A stretch of 64,000 bases of DNA from Sphaerolaimus hirsutus. Taxonomy: Eukaryota > Nematoda > Chromadorea > Monhysterida > Sphaerolaimidae. Location: positions 24,777,792 to 24,841,791 of the forward strand of contig OZ038456.1 of NCBI GenBank assembly GCA_964036195.1, written 5' to 3'. The notes beneath the pieces are model-generated. The model was not told where the DNA came from. It did not search any database and worked only from the letters and a program-made list of their open reading frames with translations. Positions 36,301-42,820 of the stretch are shown here, piece after piece (the first letter of the stretch is position 1; each line of letters begins with the position of its first letter). A program made the translations under genes and the position numbers.

Positions 36301-36621
36301 GATTGATTGTTTCAAAAATCGGCTTATTTTCTTGGCAGAGTGTGCGGACAGGTCTGAGAGCTCAACGAAATCGCTTGGGCCCATACATGCTACCTCTCTG
36401 TTGCAGGCCCTATACGCACGTAGCCCCTTACGCACCTGTGAGAGGGGTGGCGCTTGTTGACCGGGGGTTGAAATCACTTGCTTAGGGGGCGCCACACTTG
36501 CCTGCTCGGGGGCTGCACTGCTGATTTGATTCGAGTTCGTCGCGGCCTCTGGCGAGTCTGAGTTAGGATGCATTCGTTTAAAGTATACAACTGAGCTCAA
36601 GCGTGGATTTTTGTTCGACAT
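30304..36621 (-). CDS. Gene D: long fusion of virus-like and LINE endonuclease-RT protein
   Basis: The frame is open for 2105 codons. ATGs lie at 36621 (overlaps gene C) and 36573, which follows TAAACGA and is preferred. In order: Pro/Ser/Gln-rich start; globular part (about 36400-35500); region with candidate introns and poor protein character (about 35500-34500); hydrophobic segments near 34480-34330 and 33975-33885; Cys/His motif CDDC...H...HxxxHC near 33815-33745; hydrophobic LFQILLLLSLITPVSA near 33735; AP-endonuclease 33640-32830 (YQNVR, TETQ, GDFNGH); RT about 32200-31150 (GGFRPGRRT, FIDAVKAFDRVDR, AQGCALSPTLY, FADDIVIM); C-terminal CRHC...H...C finger near 30540-30470. The endonuclease's final SDH is SDY here. 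No RNase H is seen. Confidence 0.75.
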   Translation of the reverse strand: MSNKNPRLSSVVYFKRMHPNSDSPEAATNSNQISSAAPEQASVAPPKQVISTPGQQAPPLSQVRKGLRAYRACNREVACMGPSDFVELSDLSAHSAKKISRFLKQSIKLGKPAEQKLMRDKSLNNTLLAPLSVLRRCKIMPPFGPQMGYRPSDGRDMFTVIDDMAVPKCPNYDYFYTVYLTRDSTSLALKSELYRQASLENLKLHIDSTGSLYCGQRLNCIGTALKYNEYRSAYDAVIIRAVLDSSDIELATATDFKGVTIRENFLQPVYNFVKQIQESGKFKLQPHGRYILSLIGPTLPDFNYSVWCEELSAEIFYFYLDLEQALTEFLRARCSKVMVLPVMSFCLEHHKSKMCLPTPLKAMTNMVARDGLHTSTSGTKVLSHMLLQSLKTMFVTDIWGVSRRLVNYILKSIQMCDNIWGNYENLIYSMKLKHCNFKNLLEQIYIKYIYAQHKVVRVCGTPNANTFLAGRKNAKKAGRNHEGEIYKPAFNNVIFREASIKLVSSILSDFDLLHTALNVSTGCLIVSTVFKKTVFKTRNLEYVNLKKGNARASTKTSNPLYYTTVTTGWRSGPSTICCAVYNVFFYGEKLDGIISIFRKCKTRAPFQNRSIPLPGNPDAMDGIYIDALQHSNTHKITFAQTYPNILKNRNIAERSDVNKNRKMGRYAKIHDRMETVSRLEKLDTVKRPINLTVTSGTRKDNWRHSCDNFRVRMGNFDSNIWIVMCMVLLTGISCSFNTAALTTIYAFIYLPILKILKISTFCLANFARLEVTRDCTLRDFKIFYVFNVFDVFSVYSEYFSQGNLYVLYMTRNPVDICTYCLRDCMRAMTCVIKFYSPRMASKYLFFYFRKKCSLEVLNGRFVIGKMNTVTDSFDQIYNPVKWCFLQSGIVSIIIAGVAAMVIRMLGVLLSFGKFYMSRISKTIYFLTSKKEGMNVKCDDCRDHEDEKIYYTKIDRHVKHCMVGRLFQILLLLSLITPVSAAGGCEATKVTSLVSALLALSVLYQNVRCLKNQAACLLDTVRKSGAEILCFTETQYENASESACVGGYSGVHKFKTTPKTGGLSIYIRKGIKYTLNKVDDNLANNILSVKITDHPGLEKSTSDCTDRHSLNKMETHRSKLNIVVVYIENNSKVKKSNSVFKLNSEILGGVTKMIEANRKLNENTLVIGDFNGHIGDDALGIDTNDPYINMNGKLIHAFMCTTGLSPANRCMDGLWTFKRVNAKSVLDLCFIDGSLSMSKGVVDECDVYSSLQSDYNAIYMNFRYKVNMKVPKTKILCPKKEKDEIHFQEELAKSQPSSYLGVIQAINKASVVNVNDNATKVVPNEIKKQCRKIAKLRRKLKSIERLESSVSQEQLNNELKLERRNLRNMKNCLDRAQKQRQIERLAKEGGAYQMNEIFKKVNKIRTGDRDVIHTIYSDNGEPVASATAMKKEMEKAWQVVIKPNTGCSLHEVGDVPKIMAPEGKTKKLSEPITLIEIEKAILNLKNNKSAGTMGVFHEHLKLLEEDYQKTLCTIFNKWLEGDPIPEEAALCKMILLHKKGDKGNLLNYHTLGLLCNVKKVYMSVLNRRLITWLETNDALTEMQGGFRPGRRTLDNVQILKTCFNYAQVNGNPFVTCFIDAVKAFDRVDRDKLWKKMNMMGIPSVLVTAIANVYSKTKAVMTYGGYESDTLAYPIGVAQGCALSPTLYAIYIHDLAAELLNTKMGAKCCLGQEKIPALFFADDIVIMASKDSELEHLMSVFSSWAWRWSVSINTTKSEVLRWGDCKIAKRKWYIDVGGSGHAKREIINESDQIRYLGVLINTGADPFKAHKSNVVTKMKRLSTLPLSAAKGTVTPLHTANITWKAYVEPGSMYGVEITGLDRCQLAEMDKLYIQTMKKAARLPISCSSSSVLYDINGILPSDKYNQLILTNDNYMQRSCRTRWLVRAHETDKLISGNPRMRVDNTNKTLVNQCIISSQINTVIQNLKGSELKYYIHRKRMIHIRDKIKQETAVYNRGGVIDQVEIKNIYYNELNWLAARYNALRNRSGSKRKVCRHCSSVNVKIVANLHHIMHVCSVNVTERMKLGKIICSIPCDWRTNPLGAKLCHGHRQGIDEMIRKCVVQITDQ
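31150..32200 (-). other. Non-LTR reverse transcriptase domain within gene D
   Basis: The palm motifs are complete: ILLHKKGDKGNL (motif 1), GGFRPGRRT, FIDAVKAFD (first Asp), GVAQGCALSP, FADDI (both Asps, near 31450-31480), KSEVLRWG and YLGVLI. The style fits LINEs with AP-endonuclease. I cannot assign a clade by eye. Confidence 0.9.
32830..33640 (-). other. AP-endonuclease domain within gene D
   Basis: This domain nicks target DNA to start target-primed reverse transcription. Visible motifs are LYQNVRCL (metal/phosphate-binding Asn), LCFTETQ (catalytic Glu), VIGDFNGH and SDYNAIYMNF. The last normally reads SDH, so the catalytic His is Tyr. TAT differs from CAT by one transition. This copy's nickase may be dead while the rest is intact. 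Confidence 0.85.
35106..35115 (-). other. Strong splice donor inside gene D
   Basis: AAATTG|GTAAGTTCG at 35115 is a consensus donor that ends a short, well-behaved exon. That exon is preceded by the acceptor TTTCCTTGCAG|GTCG near 35212. The matching downstream acceptor is ambiguous; CACCACAG|TTACGACG near 34929 would switch frame, so I leave the gene D introns unresolved. Confidence 0.5.
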
Positions 36622-37474
36622 TGTCAGTAGGGTAACCCCCCCCCCTATCTATACGCACATAAAGTTCATCGGTTCGAATACAGTTTGGCAGTTCGATTAA
36701 ATCAACTGGTTTTGTTGGAAGATATTTAATTTTTAAGATCAAAGTTCCAAGGTGTAATATTTCAGTATCGGTAGCGAATATTAGGTCTAGATATTCTGTC
36801 GGTCCATTTAAAAACAACTTACCAAAAGTCACTTCTTCATCAAAAATTGTCCCCTCGTCAAACATGTCCGTTTCGCCATTTTCAAAGGTCGGCGCGGTGG
36901 GGGTAACTAGATCGCATTCCCCATATTCGAAGCCAGTAAGTTCACTGATCGGCGCAGACGCGGGCGGATTTTTCGCTGCCTGTTTTCCTCGAACTATGTC
37001 CATCAGCTCGGCAATTTTTGCATTTAAGGATGCCACATCGGTTTCACCTGCAGATAAGTAGATAATTAGCTGCATGTCGCAGGTGCATGCACAGTAACAA
37101 AAGGTTTTTTTAGAAATTTTAAAAAAGAATCTTTTTAAAAACGTTTTTTTAAAATATTTTTTACAATTCTTAACACAGATATGTAGAATATAAATTGAAG
37201 ATATAGGAAGAGTCGTTAATACATTATGCCGCAGCCTATATGATTTTGACGCCTGGCCATTTTTTGATTTCCTATCGATGTTATTCAGTAACCCCATACC
37301 AAATCTCCCTTGCTGGTATAACTCACCGCTGATGACCTCTTTGCTCATTTTTGCCTCCGTCATCAAATCATCCGTCATCGCATCAAGGGCATCTGTGTTG
37401 TTGGTGTCGGGTTCAGTTTCCCCATCAAAGCGTGACGACAAAATAGTGTTATGCAGCGGCGTGGCCATATTCAT
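36578..37474 (-). CDS. Gene C: acidic protein, one intron
   Basis: The ATG at 37474-37472 overlaps the TGA of gene B as ATGA; a second ATG follows 6 nt on at 37468. Removing the 279-nt intron leaves about 205 aa. The protein is acidic and low-complexity in its first half (DTNNTDALDAMTDDLM, then FDEGTIFDEEVTFG) with a short coiled-coil-like stretch (SLNAKIAELMDIVRGK). A beta-rich C-terminal part follows (LILKIKYLPTKPVDLIELP). An acidic cofactor placed directly after a nucleoprotein-like gene recalls the position of a viral phosphoprotein, but this is analogy only. The stop TAA at 36580 is four bases from the preferred ATG of gene D. Confidence 0.55.
   Translation of the reverse strand: MNMATPLHNTILSSRFDGETEPDTNNTDALDAMTDDLMTEAKMSKEVISGELYQQGRFGMGLLNNIDRKSKNGQASKSYRLRHNVLTTLPISSIYILHICVKNCKKYFKKTFLKRFFFKISKKTFCYCACTCDMQLIIYLSAGETDVASLNAKIAELMDIVRGKQAAKNPPASAPISELTGFEYGECDLVTPTAPTFENGETDMFDEGTIFDEEVTFGKLFLNGPTEYLDLIFATDTEILHLGTLILKIKYLPTKPVDLIELPNCIRTDELYVRIDRGGGYPTDNVEQKSTLELSCIL
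37048..37326 (-). other. Candidate intron, 279 nt, stop-free
   Basis: The donor AGCG|GTGAGTTAT is a full consensus and the acceptor is CTTATCTGCAG|GTGAAAC. The length is 3x93 and both sites are phase 1. Translation of the inside gives a Lys/Phe/Tyr-rich string typical of AT-rich non-coding DNA, yet no stop occurs. Confidence 0.7.
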
Positions 37475-40400
37475 TCCGCGCCCTCTAAAGTTGCCGTAGG
37501 CGGACCCCCTAGGAGGGCCGCGGCCGCGGGGGGGGCACCCATTCCAAATTGGGGCGCTTGAGCGTTGGCAGAGTTTAACATGTCGCCACGGCCGCGCCCG
37601 CGGCCATAAGAAGCTGGCCCCCCGCGTCCACGGCCGCGCCCCTGCGTGGTGGATTTTTGTAGCAAGGTATATGTGCAATGTAAATGAGTACATACATTTT
37701 TAAAATTTAAATTAGATTCCAAGTTCAAAACATAGCATCTAACAGGTCCCAGACCCGAAGCTAGTTTATTAAGTGTAGCGGGGTTTATGCTGGATACACA
37801 ATTACAATGTCGCAGGAAAGTGTACAAATGAATACTAACCCTCAACATAAAGGCAATTCTTTTATTAATTCCTTGTGGGTCCGTAATTTTCCATATTCCT
37901 TTGGCGTCATATTCTGTAAATGTCCCATATTCTTTCATCTGGACCCAACAGCCGTCTGGATTGCGCTTTCTGTACGCAAGTTTGTGGCTAATTTTGGCTC
38001 TGAGCTCCATCAACGCGTCCCCCCATAAACTCATGAATGGCGCTTTGTAATTCGAACCCACACACGTAGCTAACGCAACCTGCAATGGCATACGATATTT
38101 TATATTTACATAATATTTAGAATATATCTGAGTTGAGATCATTTTAACATAACTATTATTTGACCCTTTGGTACCACATAGATATGTATCGCAAAAATTA
38201 TCAGAACTATTAGTTTGAGACTGTTGGCAACATGCCCACATTTGAAGATTTTTCGCGTATTTGCTTAAACTGTTAGTACGTATCCACACATAACGTGTTT
38301 GCAGCTGTATTAATTGGAAATGTTGGGAATTTGCCAGCATTTGTCGCCGTTTCCAGTATCTACTTGTGTTGGTGATATGTACCCACACAGCACATATTCG
38401 TAATGATTTTGAGCAAGTAAATAAATAAATATTGACCCCCAAGAATACCTCAGCAGCCATTTTGTCCACGCCACACATCAATGCACCTCTCCACCCACTA
38501 TTTGGAAAGGAGCCCGTGCATCGAATGAAACGAAAATTGTCCACGACATCATTTCCGTTTCTTTCCTTGCCCGTTTGCCAAATGAGTCTGAGTGGGATGT
38601 GACATTTTAATACATGTGCAGGCATTACAGATTGGGTGCAGAATAAGCAGAATAGTGCCTTCTTTCGATTGCCTACTAGATAAAAACGTTTTATACTCGC
38701 TAGGCCGTATAGAGTAGAAGTATTTTCGGTTATTCGATAATTTGACTTAGGCGCCATTTTTTGTATAATTTTTGGTTTGATCTGTACCACTATTGTACTC
38801 ACTATATATATATATATATTATCGGCTTTACAAGCAGTACAACCAACCCCCCAGATAGGTGAAACTATAGCTAACCTCAATTGCGGATTTTTCATAATTG
38901 CGCTGCTCAATACACGTATCAGAGCTTTGTAGGCCGGTGAATTTTTCGCGTCTTCTACGGTTGCATAGAGTGGCTCAAAAGAGCGCCCATAGCCAGTGTT
39001 GAACCAAAGCGATGTAGCATTTTCACCTTGAGCACACTGATATTGCCACAATTTACTCCAGGCACCGTACATTTTCCCCATGAAGTCGTGATACTTTTCA
39101 TCAAACTCACTCCCGTTATGCTTCACAAAAAACGGGGTGCACGCAAATACTGCATTCTCAAGTTCCATGCAGCCCAAAGATTTCGCCTCCGCCTGCAAGT
39201 TATAGGATACATATTTCGAAAGTATACGGCATGCGTAACGGGTGATTATCGCCCCCTTCATCTGGTTTTTTTCGATGCTTCGATTACCCATTTTGTTAAT
39301 AAAATGTATGGGTGAATTCAATTTATATTTCAATTCCAATGGCAATTTCGATTTGTTGGTAATTTTCGGCCACACTCGAAAGTTTGCAATATAGAACCCC
39401 AAGATAGATGTAAAAAACTCGTACCAGTAAGGACCAACCATCATCAACGCTAAAGCAATGCACGGGAATTCCATGCCATCCAGTTTCACCATCCAGGAAA
39501 ACATCATGCTTAGTGGATCTAGCGGGTCATTTAGCCAAACTATCATGTCTTTATCCGCGCGGCGACCCCGGAAATCCTGGGGCACATTGCCAATAATTGT
39601 CGTACCCATCTGAAGTGTCTGAAACAGGCGATAGCATGTCAATGACATCATTTTACTTGTAAAATATCTTTTTGAGATGATTCTTGTGTTTACCGGTTTC
39701 ACTTTGCAATTTTTTGACCATATCAATAGGTTTCTGATCATTACAGTGTGCTGTACGATGATATGCAAACGTGTACCTAATGTTTTCTTCGTATAGCCAC
39801 TATTAATTACACAAGTTTCCCCCAAAATTTTACATGACGTAGAATTATTCAAAAACAAGTGGGCAACCCAACTAGCCTCCTTTTTAGGCCCATCCATCTT
39901 CACCTTTTTTGCATCCATCTCTTTCGATGGTTCATCTTGCTGTTTTCGCTTTTGTCCGCTCACGTTTTCATTTTCAGTCTTGGTCGCAGAGGGCCCCGCC
40001 GCCATTGTAGCATAAGTTTGCATTTTAGCGCTGCTATCTTTGATCGAGTCCTTCAATTCAACGAAGCGAGCCAGCAGCTCATCACGTTTTACGCCGCTCT
40101 GTAAAACAAGTATTGAGTAAGAATAGTGTGTGTTAAACCATGAGTATGTAATTATGTATTTTCAGGTGACACAAGAAAAAATGATATTTTGCGCTTTTCG
40201 CGGTAAATTCACCACCCCAAACTCTATCGACATCTTTTTCAGATATTCTCACCTGTGTGTCGATATTGGACACTTTATCATCCAGCGCAATGGTGTCATC
40301 CATCAACATTGTTATATCGCCCTCAATTTGCTCGACTCTTTTCAGTAGCGTGTCGTTATCTTCTTTTAGCGTGCTGGCCAATGTCGCCGTGAAAGATTCG

Positions 40401-40810
40401 AACTGAAAAAGTTTGAGATGCGCGTCGATCATTAATATTAGCTGCTGATCAACTAGAAGGATACACTTTAATTTTGATAACACCCAATTGCCAGCCTGAT
40501 GTTGAGCTACGTGTATTTTTATATTAATTTGGTAGGCACAACAGCCACCCCCACTGAATTTTTTGACAAACTTTAGATTTTTCCTATATTTGAAGTAATT
40601 GACCCCACAGCTTACCTTTTGACAAAAATTGCTGGCAAGATTCATTTCATGCAGGAAGTAGTGCAGCAGCTGATTTGTCATCATGATCGCACGTGAAGCA
40701 TGATTATTCAAATCAAGCCCTGAACAGCTTTTTTGGATTTCGACAACAACTTTTTCCGGGTCAAACGCCACCCCCCCTACACTGTAGTGCCTTCGTAGGT
40801 CTGCACTCAT
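37471..40810 (-). CDS. Gene B: coiled-coil, RG-tailed nucleoprotein-like protein (spliced)
   Basis: The start chosen is ATG at 40810 (MSADLRRHY). The predicted exons are 40810-40616, 40402-40253, 40098 to about 39811, 39618-38876, 38560-38449, 38079-37840 and 37641-37471, about 632 aa in total. The parts in order are a helical N-terminus; heptad-like coiled coils (KEDNDTLLKRVEQIEGD and ELLARFVELKDSIKDS regions); a Lys-rich linker with QKRKQQDEPSKEMDAKKVK; a globular core of about 350 aa rich in Trp/Tyr/Phe; and a C-terminal GRGRGRGG/YGRGRGRG tail followed by Ala/Pro. Coiled coil plus core plus RG tail suits an RNA-packaging protein, either a LINE ORF1p-like trimer or a viral nucleoprotein. 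It ends at TGA 37473-37471, which overlaps the ATG of the next gene. No homologue is identified. Confidence 0.6.
37642..37839 (-). other. Candidate intron, 198 nt, stop-free
   Basis: The donor is TTGAGG|GTTAGTATT and the acceptor CCACCACGCAG|GGGCGC, both phase 0. The downstream exon starts the RG-rich tail. Confidence 0.5.
38080..38448 (-). other. Candidate intron, 369 nt, stop-free
   Basis: The donor is GCTGAG|GTATTCTTG and the acceptor CCATTGCAG|GTTGCG, both phase 0. It contains 123 codons without a stop. Confidence 0.55.
38561..38875 (-). other. Candidate intron, about 315 nt, stop-free
   Basis: The donor is TTGAG|GTTAGCTA. The acceptor chosen by phase is AAGGAAAG|AAACGG; other AG sites are possible. 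The inner sequence has an (AT)n tract and a low-complexity translation but no in-frame stop. Confidence 0.45.
39619..39810 (-). other. Candidate intron, about 192 nt, donor uncertain
   Basis: The acceptor CGCCTGTTTCAG|ACACTTCAG is good. The phase-0 donor could be TGT|GTAATTAAT at 39810 or another GT nearby. The frame is stop-free throughout. Confidence 0.4.
40099..40252 (-). other. Candidate intron, 154 nt, contains a stop
   Basis: The donor is ACACAG|GTGAGAATA and the acceptor CTTGTTTTACAG|AGCGGC. It is not a multiple of three and has a stop ending at 40133, yet its removal joins two coding exons in phase. This is the best single argument that splicing really occurs. Confidence 0.7.
40403..40615 (-). 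other. Candidate intron, 213 nt, stop-free
   Basis: The donor CAAAAG|GTAAGCTG is strong and the acceptor is CTTTTTCAG|TTCGAA. The length is 3x71 with no in-frame stop. Confidence 0.65.
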
Positions 40811-40854
40811 GCTGGGCCAGTTAATGCTCAACGGGGTGGCGTAGCCATCCGGGT

Positions 40855-41178
40855 CTGAAAAGTGATATTTTATTTTTGTGCATTTGTAAACCAACAGACC
40901 ATCGCATTGTATTGAGATTATATACAAGAAATCAATTTCGAGCAGTATACAGGGTGTTTCATAATTCTCGCTCATGTTTGATTTGCCCTCATTATAACAC
41001 ATACCCCATACTTTTGCTACTGTTATTGGTGTAATAATTACCGTCACTGATGAGGTGCGTGTAGGGTAAAACAGGGAAAAGGGGTATAATGTATATGAAA
41101 TTGTTAGGTTGCACCCACCAATTAGTTTTCCAAGGCTTTCAACTGACAGGGCTTTACTTTTGTATACTTTCATCTCAC
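40855..41178 (-). other. Candidate intron, 324 nt, stop-free
   Basis: The donor CTGTAAG|GTGAGATG lies 1 nt past the TAA of ORF A, and the acceptor is ATCACTTTTCAG|ACCCGG. The length is 3x108. Frame is kept across it, and the only stop is the TAA before the donor. Confidence 0.55.
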
Positions 41179-41179
41179 C

Positions 41180-42721
41180 TTACAGGTCCATGCCGCCAAT
41201 ACGCTGATTCGATGCCGTGATTAGAGCCATTTTTCGGCGCTTGGCGAGCGATCCAATGTCTGAAAACGTATGCCATCTTGTAAATACCAATATTAGTGAC
41301 AACGTAGTGCCTACACACCAATAGCTCATGCAGAAAGCGACGCTTTTGACACTAATGACATCATTTAGAGGAAGCGATACTTTAGTAAAGTGCTGATGTT
41401 TAGAGTTTACACAGACCCCCCACATTGATTTTGCTCTTATACCTTTCTCACCTTTTTTTGTGGTTTTCGAATTTTCCCCATGCGTGAATACTTCGTTTTC
41501 AAATGAGTGGACAGATTGTTTTTGCAGGGGGGTTGCACCCAGCCCCATTTTTGAGCGTACCATACTCAGCGCCAATTTTTCAGCTTTAGGCTTGTCCACG
41601 ATCGCTGCCTGAGTGGATACTATACTGCATTCACTTGTATGCCAAACCTCATAGTTATGTATGTAGACATCACACCCCCGACTTGCTATATAACCAGTCT
41701 GTTGAACAAATGTTAAAGTAACAAGATGTAATAGTGCCCACAAATTCACCTCGAACTCTTTTTCATCGATAATGCTCAAAAGCTGGGCGTCCGATTTTCC
41801 AATATTATCGGCAGCTAAACTGGCTGTTGATTTGGTGCGCGATTTTCTGGTACTGCGTAATTTTTTCTTTTCGTCCGGTTCGCCACCCTCCATGGTGTTA
41901 GTAAATTTTGTTAGTGATAATATAATAGGAACCGTTGGCCTGGAAATGAGAGCACGTAGGTGATAGCATGTACCACAAGATATTAGACAACTTTGCATGT
42001 CATTCCTAGATTGCACGATTCCATAATCTACTGTGATGCCCCTCCTTAATTCAGTTTTCAAATATGAATGGATTAGATCCCCATTTGCAAGAGTAGATCT
42101 CGAAAGAACACAAATAGATGTGTTTGCATGATGAAGTCGAGGATAGGTTTCCTTTAATCGTACCCAACACAGGTGTGTATGATATAGTATTGAAGTTATT
42201 TCATTATTTCGTTCACTTCGTTCTATTTTTCCGTAAAAACCGTAAATCTCCATCAATACAGGTAATTTTTCGTCGGAATTGGTCAATATGACATATACGG
42301 CGTTACAATACTGCCCAATAGTGATAGAATATGGAATAGTGCCTGTTAGAAGTGATAGCAAGGCTCTACCGTGCTTTTGGCAGAGTGCCAAGATCTGATT
42401 TTTCGGCAGCATACGTATGCATACCACTGTCATGCTGACAGGAATCAGTGTCTCGGCACTTTGCCAATAACACTGATAGATAGTGTCAAACTCAGACACT
42501 TTGACTAGATAGATTGAGTATTGATTGGGGATTGATAAGTAGTAGCCCGTAGTTGGGCTTTCGTATAGCGACACCAACTTTTGGCATCTGGCCAATTTGG
42601 CCATTTCGACAACTTTGTCGATTGAGGTCACATTTCCGACTCCGAGGAGTCTAGAAAGCGGCCGAAAGGCAGAAAACTCATCTGCCTTTCCTACAGACAA
42701 ACCCGCGTGTTGCGTTACCAC
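41180..42721 (-). CDS. ORF A: small basic protein, probably spliced
   Basis: The frame is open for 513 codons. The left edge starts with GTG, so an ATG is needed: candidates are 42604 (GAAATGG) or 41893, in the strong context ACCATGG. From 41893, removing candidate introns 41749-41609 and 41442-41260 gives 129 aa. That product starts MEGGEPDEKKKLRSTRKSRT, is rich in Lys/Arg/Ser, and ends QRIGGMDL at a TAA (41182-41180). The text between 42600 and 41893 reads poorly as protein and may be an intron or leader. The next gene is in the same frame just beyond this single TAA. The basic character suggests nucleic-acid or nuclear binding. No homology is recognised. Confidence 0.45.
   Translation of the reverse strand: MVTQHAGLSVGKADEFSAFRPLSRLLGVGNVTSIDKVVEMAKLARCQKLVSLYESPTTGYYLSIPNQYSIYLVKVSEFDTIYQCYWQSAETLIPVSMTVVCIRMLPKNQILALCQKHGRALLSLLTGTIPYSITIGQYCNAVYVILTNSDEKLPVLMEIYGFYGKIERSERNNEITSILYHTHLCWVRLKETYPRLHHANTSICVLSRSTLANGDLIHSYLKTELRRGITVDYGIVQSRNDMQSCLISCGTCYHLRALISRPTVPIILSLTKFTNTMEGGEPDEKKKLRSTRKSRTKSTASLAADNIGKSDAQLLSIIDEKEFEVNLWALLHLVTLTFVQQTGYIASRGCDVYIHNYEVWHTSECSIVSTQAAIVDKPKAEKLALSMVRSKMGLGATPLQKQSVHSFENEVFTHGENSKTTKKGEKGIRAKSMWGVCVNSKHQHFTKVSLPLNDVISVKSVAFCMSYWCVGTTLSLILVFTRWHTFSDIGSLAKRRKMALITASNQRIGGMDL
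41260..41442 (-). other. Candidate intron, 183 nt, stop-free
   Basis: The donor is AAAG|GTATAAGAG and the acceptor CGTTTTCAG|ACATTGG, both phase 1. The length is 3x61 with no in-frame stop. Confidence 0.5.
41609..41749 (-). other. Candidate intron, 141 nt, stop-free
   Basis: The donor is GAG|GTGAATTTG and the acceptor ACTCAG|GCAGCG, both phase 0. The length is 3x47 with no in-frame stop. Confidence 0.45.
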
Positions 42722-42746
42722 CGGAAACAGCCTCTCTGTTGGTTTT

Positions 42747-42769
42747 GGTCGGAAGACTTTTTTCCGACC
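42747..42769 (-). promoter_or_regulatory. 5'-terminal hairpin of the element
   Basis: GGTCGGAAGA and TTCCGACC (plus strand) pair to give an 8-bp stem with a short loop, about 45 bases from the element's 5' boundary. It could be part of an internal promoter or an RNA signal in the 5' UTR; function is not shown. Confidence 0.45.
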
Positions 42770-42775
42770 TTTTTT

Positions 42776-42812
42776 CTTTAAAAAGAATGACTGTCTTTAA
42801 AAAGAATGAATG
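42776..42812 (-). repeat. Two imperfect copies of flank sequence at the 5' junction
   Basis: CTTTAAAAAGAATGACTGT (42776-42794) and CTTTAAAAAGAATGAATG (42795-42812) both resemble the target flank TTAAAAAGAATGACTGTG at 42818-42835. They look like templated filler added when the 5' end was joined, rather than element sequence. Confidence 0.6.
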
Positions 42813-42820
42813 ACAGGTTA
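42813..42820. repeat. Target-site duplication, 5' side of the element
   Basis: ACAGGTTA, identical to 30195-30202. It is followed by the remaining MITE half. Confidence 0.8.

Larger units (their letters stand above)
30203..42812 (-). mobile_element. 12.6-kb multi-gene non-LTR retroelement with virus-like upstream genes
   Basis: The 3' end (low coordinates) finishes in a short (TAA)n tract, as in several LINE clades. The last gene encodes AP-endonuclease and RT. The 8-bp duplication and the split MITE place all five long minus-strand frames, 42721 to 30304, inside one mobile unit. Typical LINEs are 3-8 kb with one or two ORFs. The extra 7 kb here holds a basic protein, a coiled-coil/RG-rich protein, an acidic protein and a membrane-segment region, with candidate introns. 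The combined layout recalls a small viral genome. I know of no described LINE with this content, and no viral family is assigned. Confidence 0.85.

Noticed and set aside
30175..36485. Plus-strand ORFs opposite gene D, such as 31115-31567
   Set aside because: They are antisense shadows of the RT and endonuclease coding sequence.
30304..36621. Reading gene D as a chance run of open frame through an unrelated virus relic plus a later LINE insertion
   Set aside because: There is no LINE-type junction or duplication at the endonuclease boundary near 33.7 kb, while a duplication encloses the whole 12.6 kb. The alternative cannot be fully excluded without other copies.
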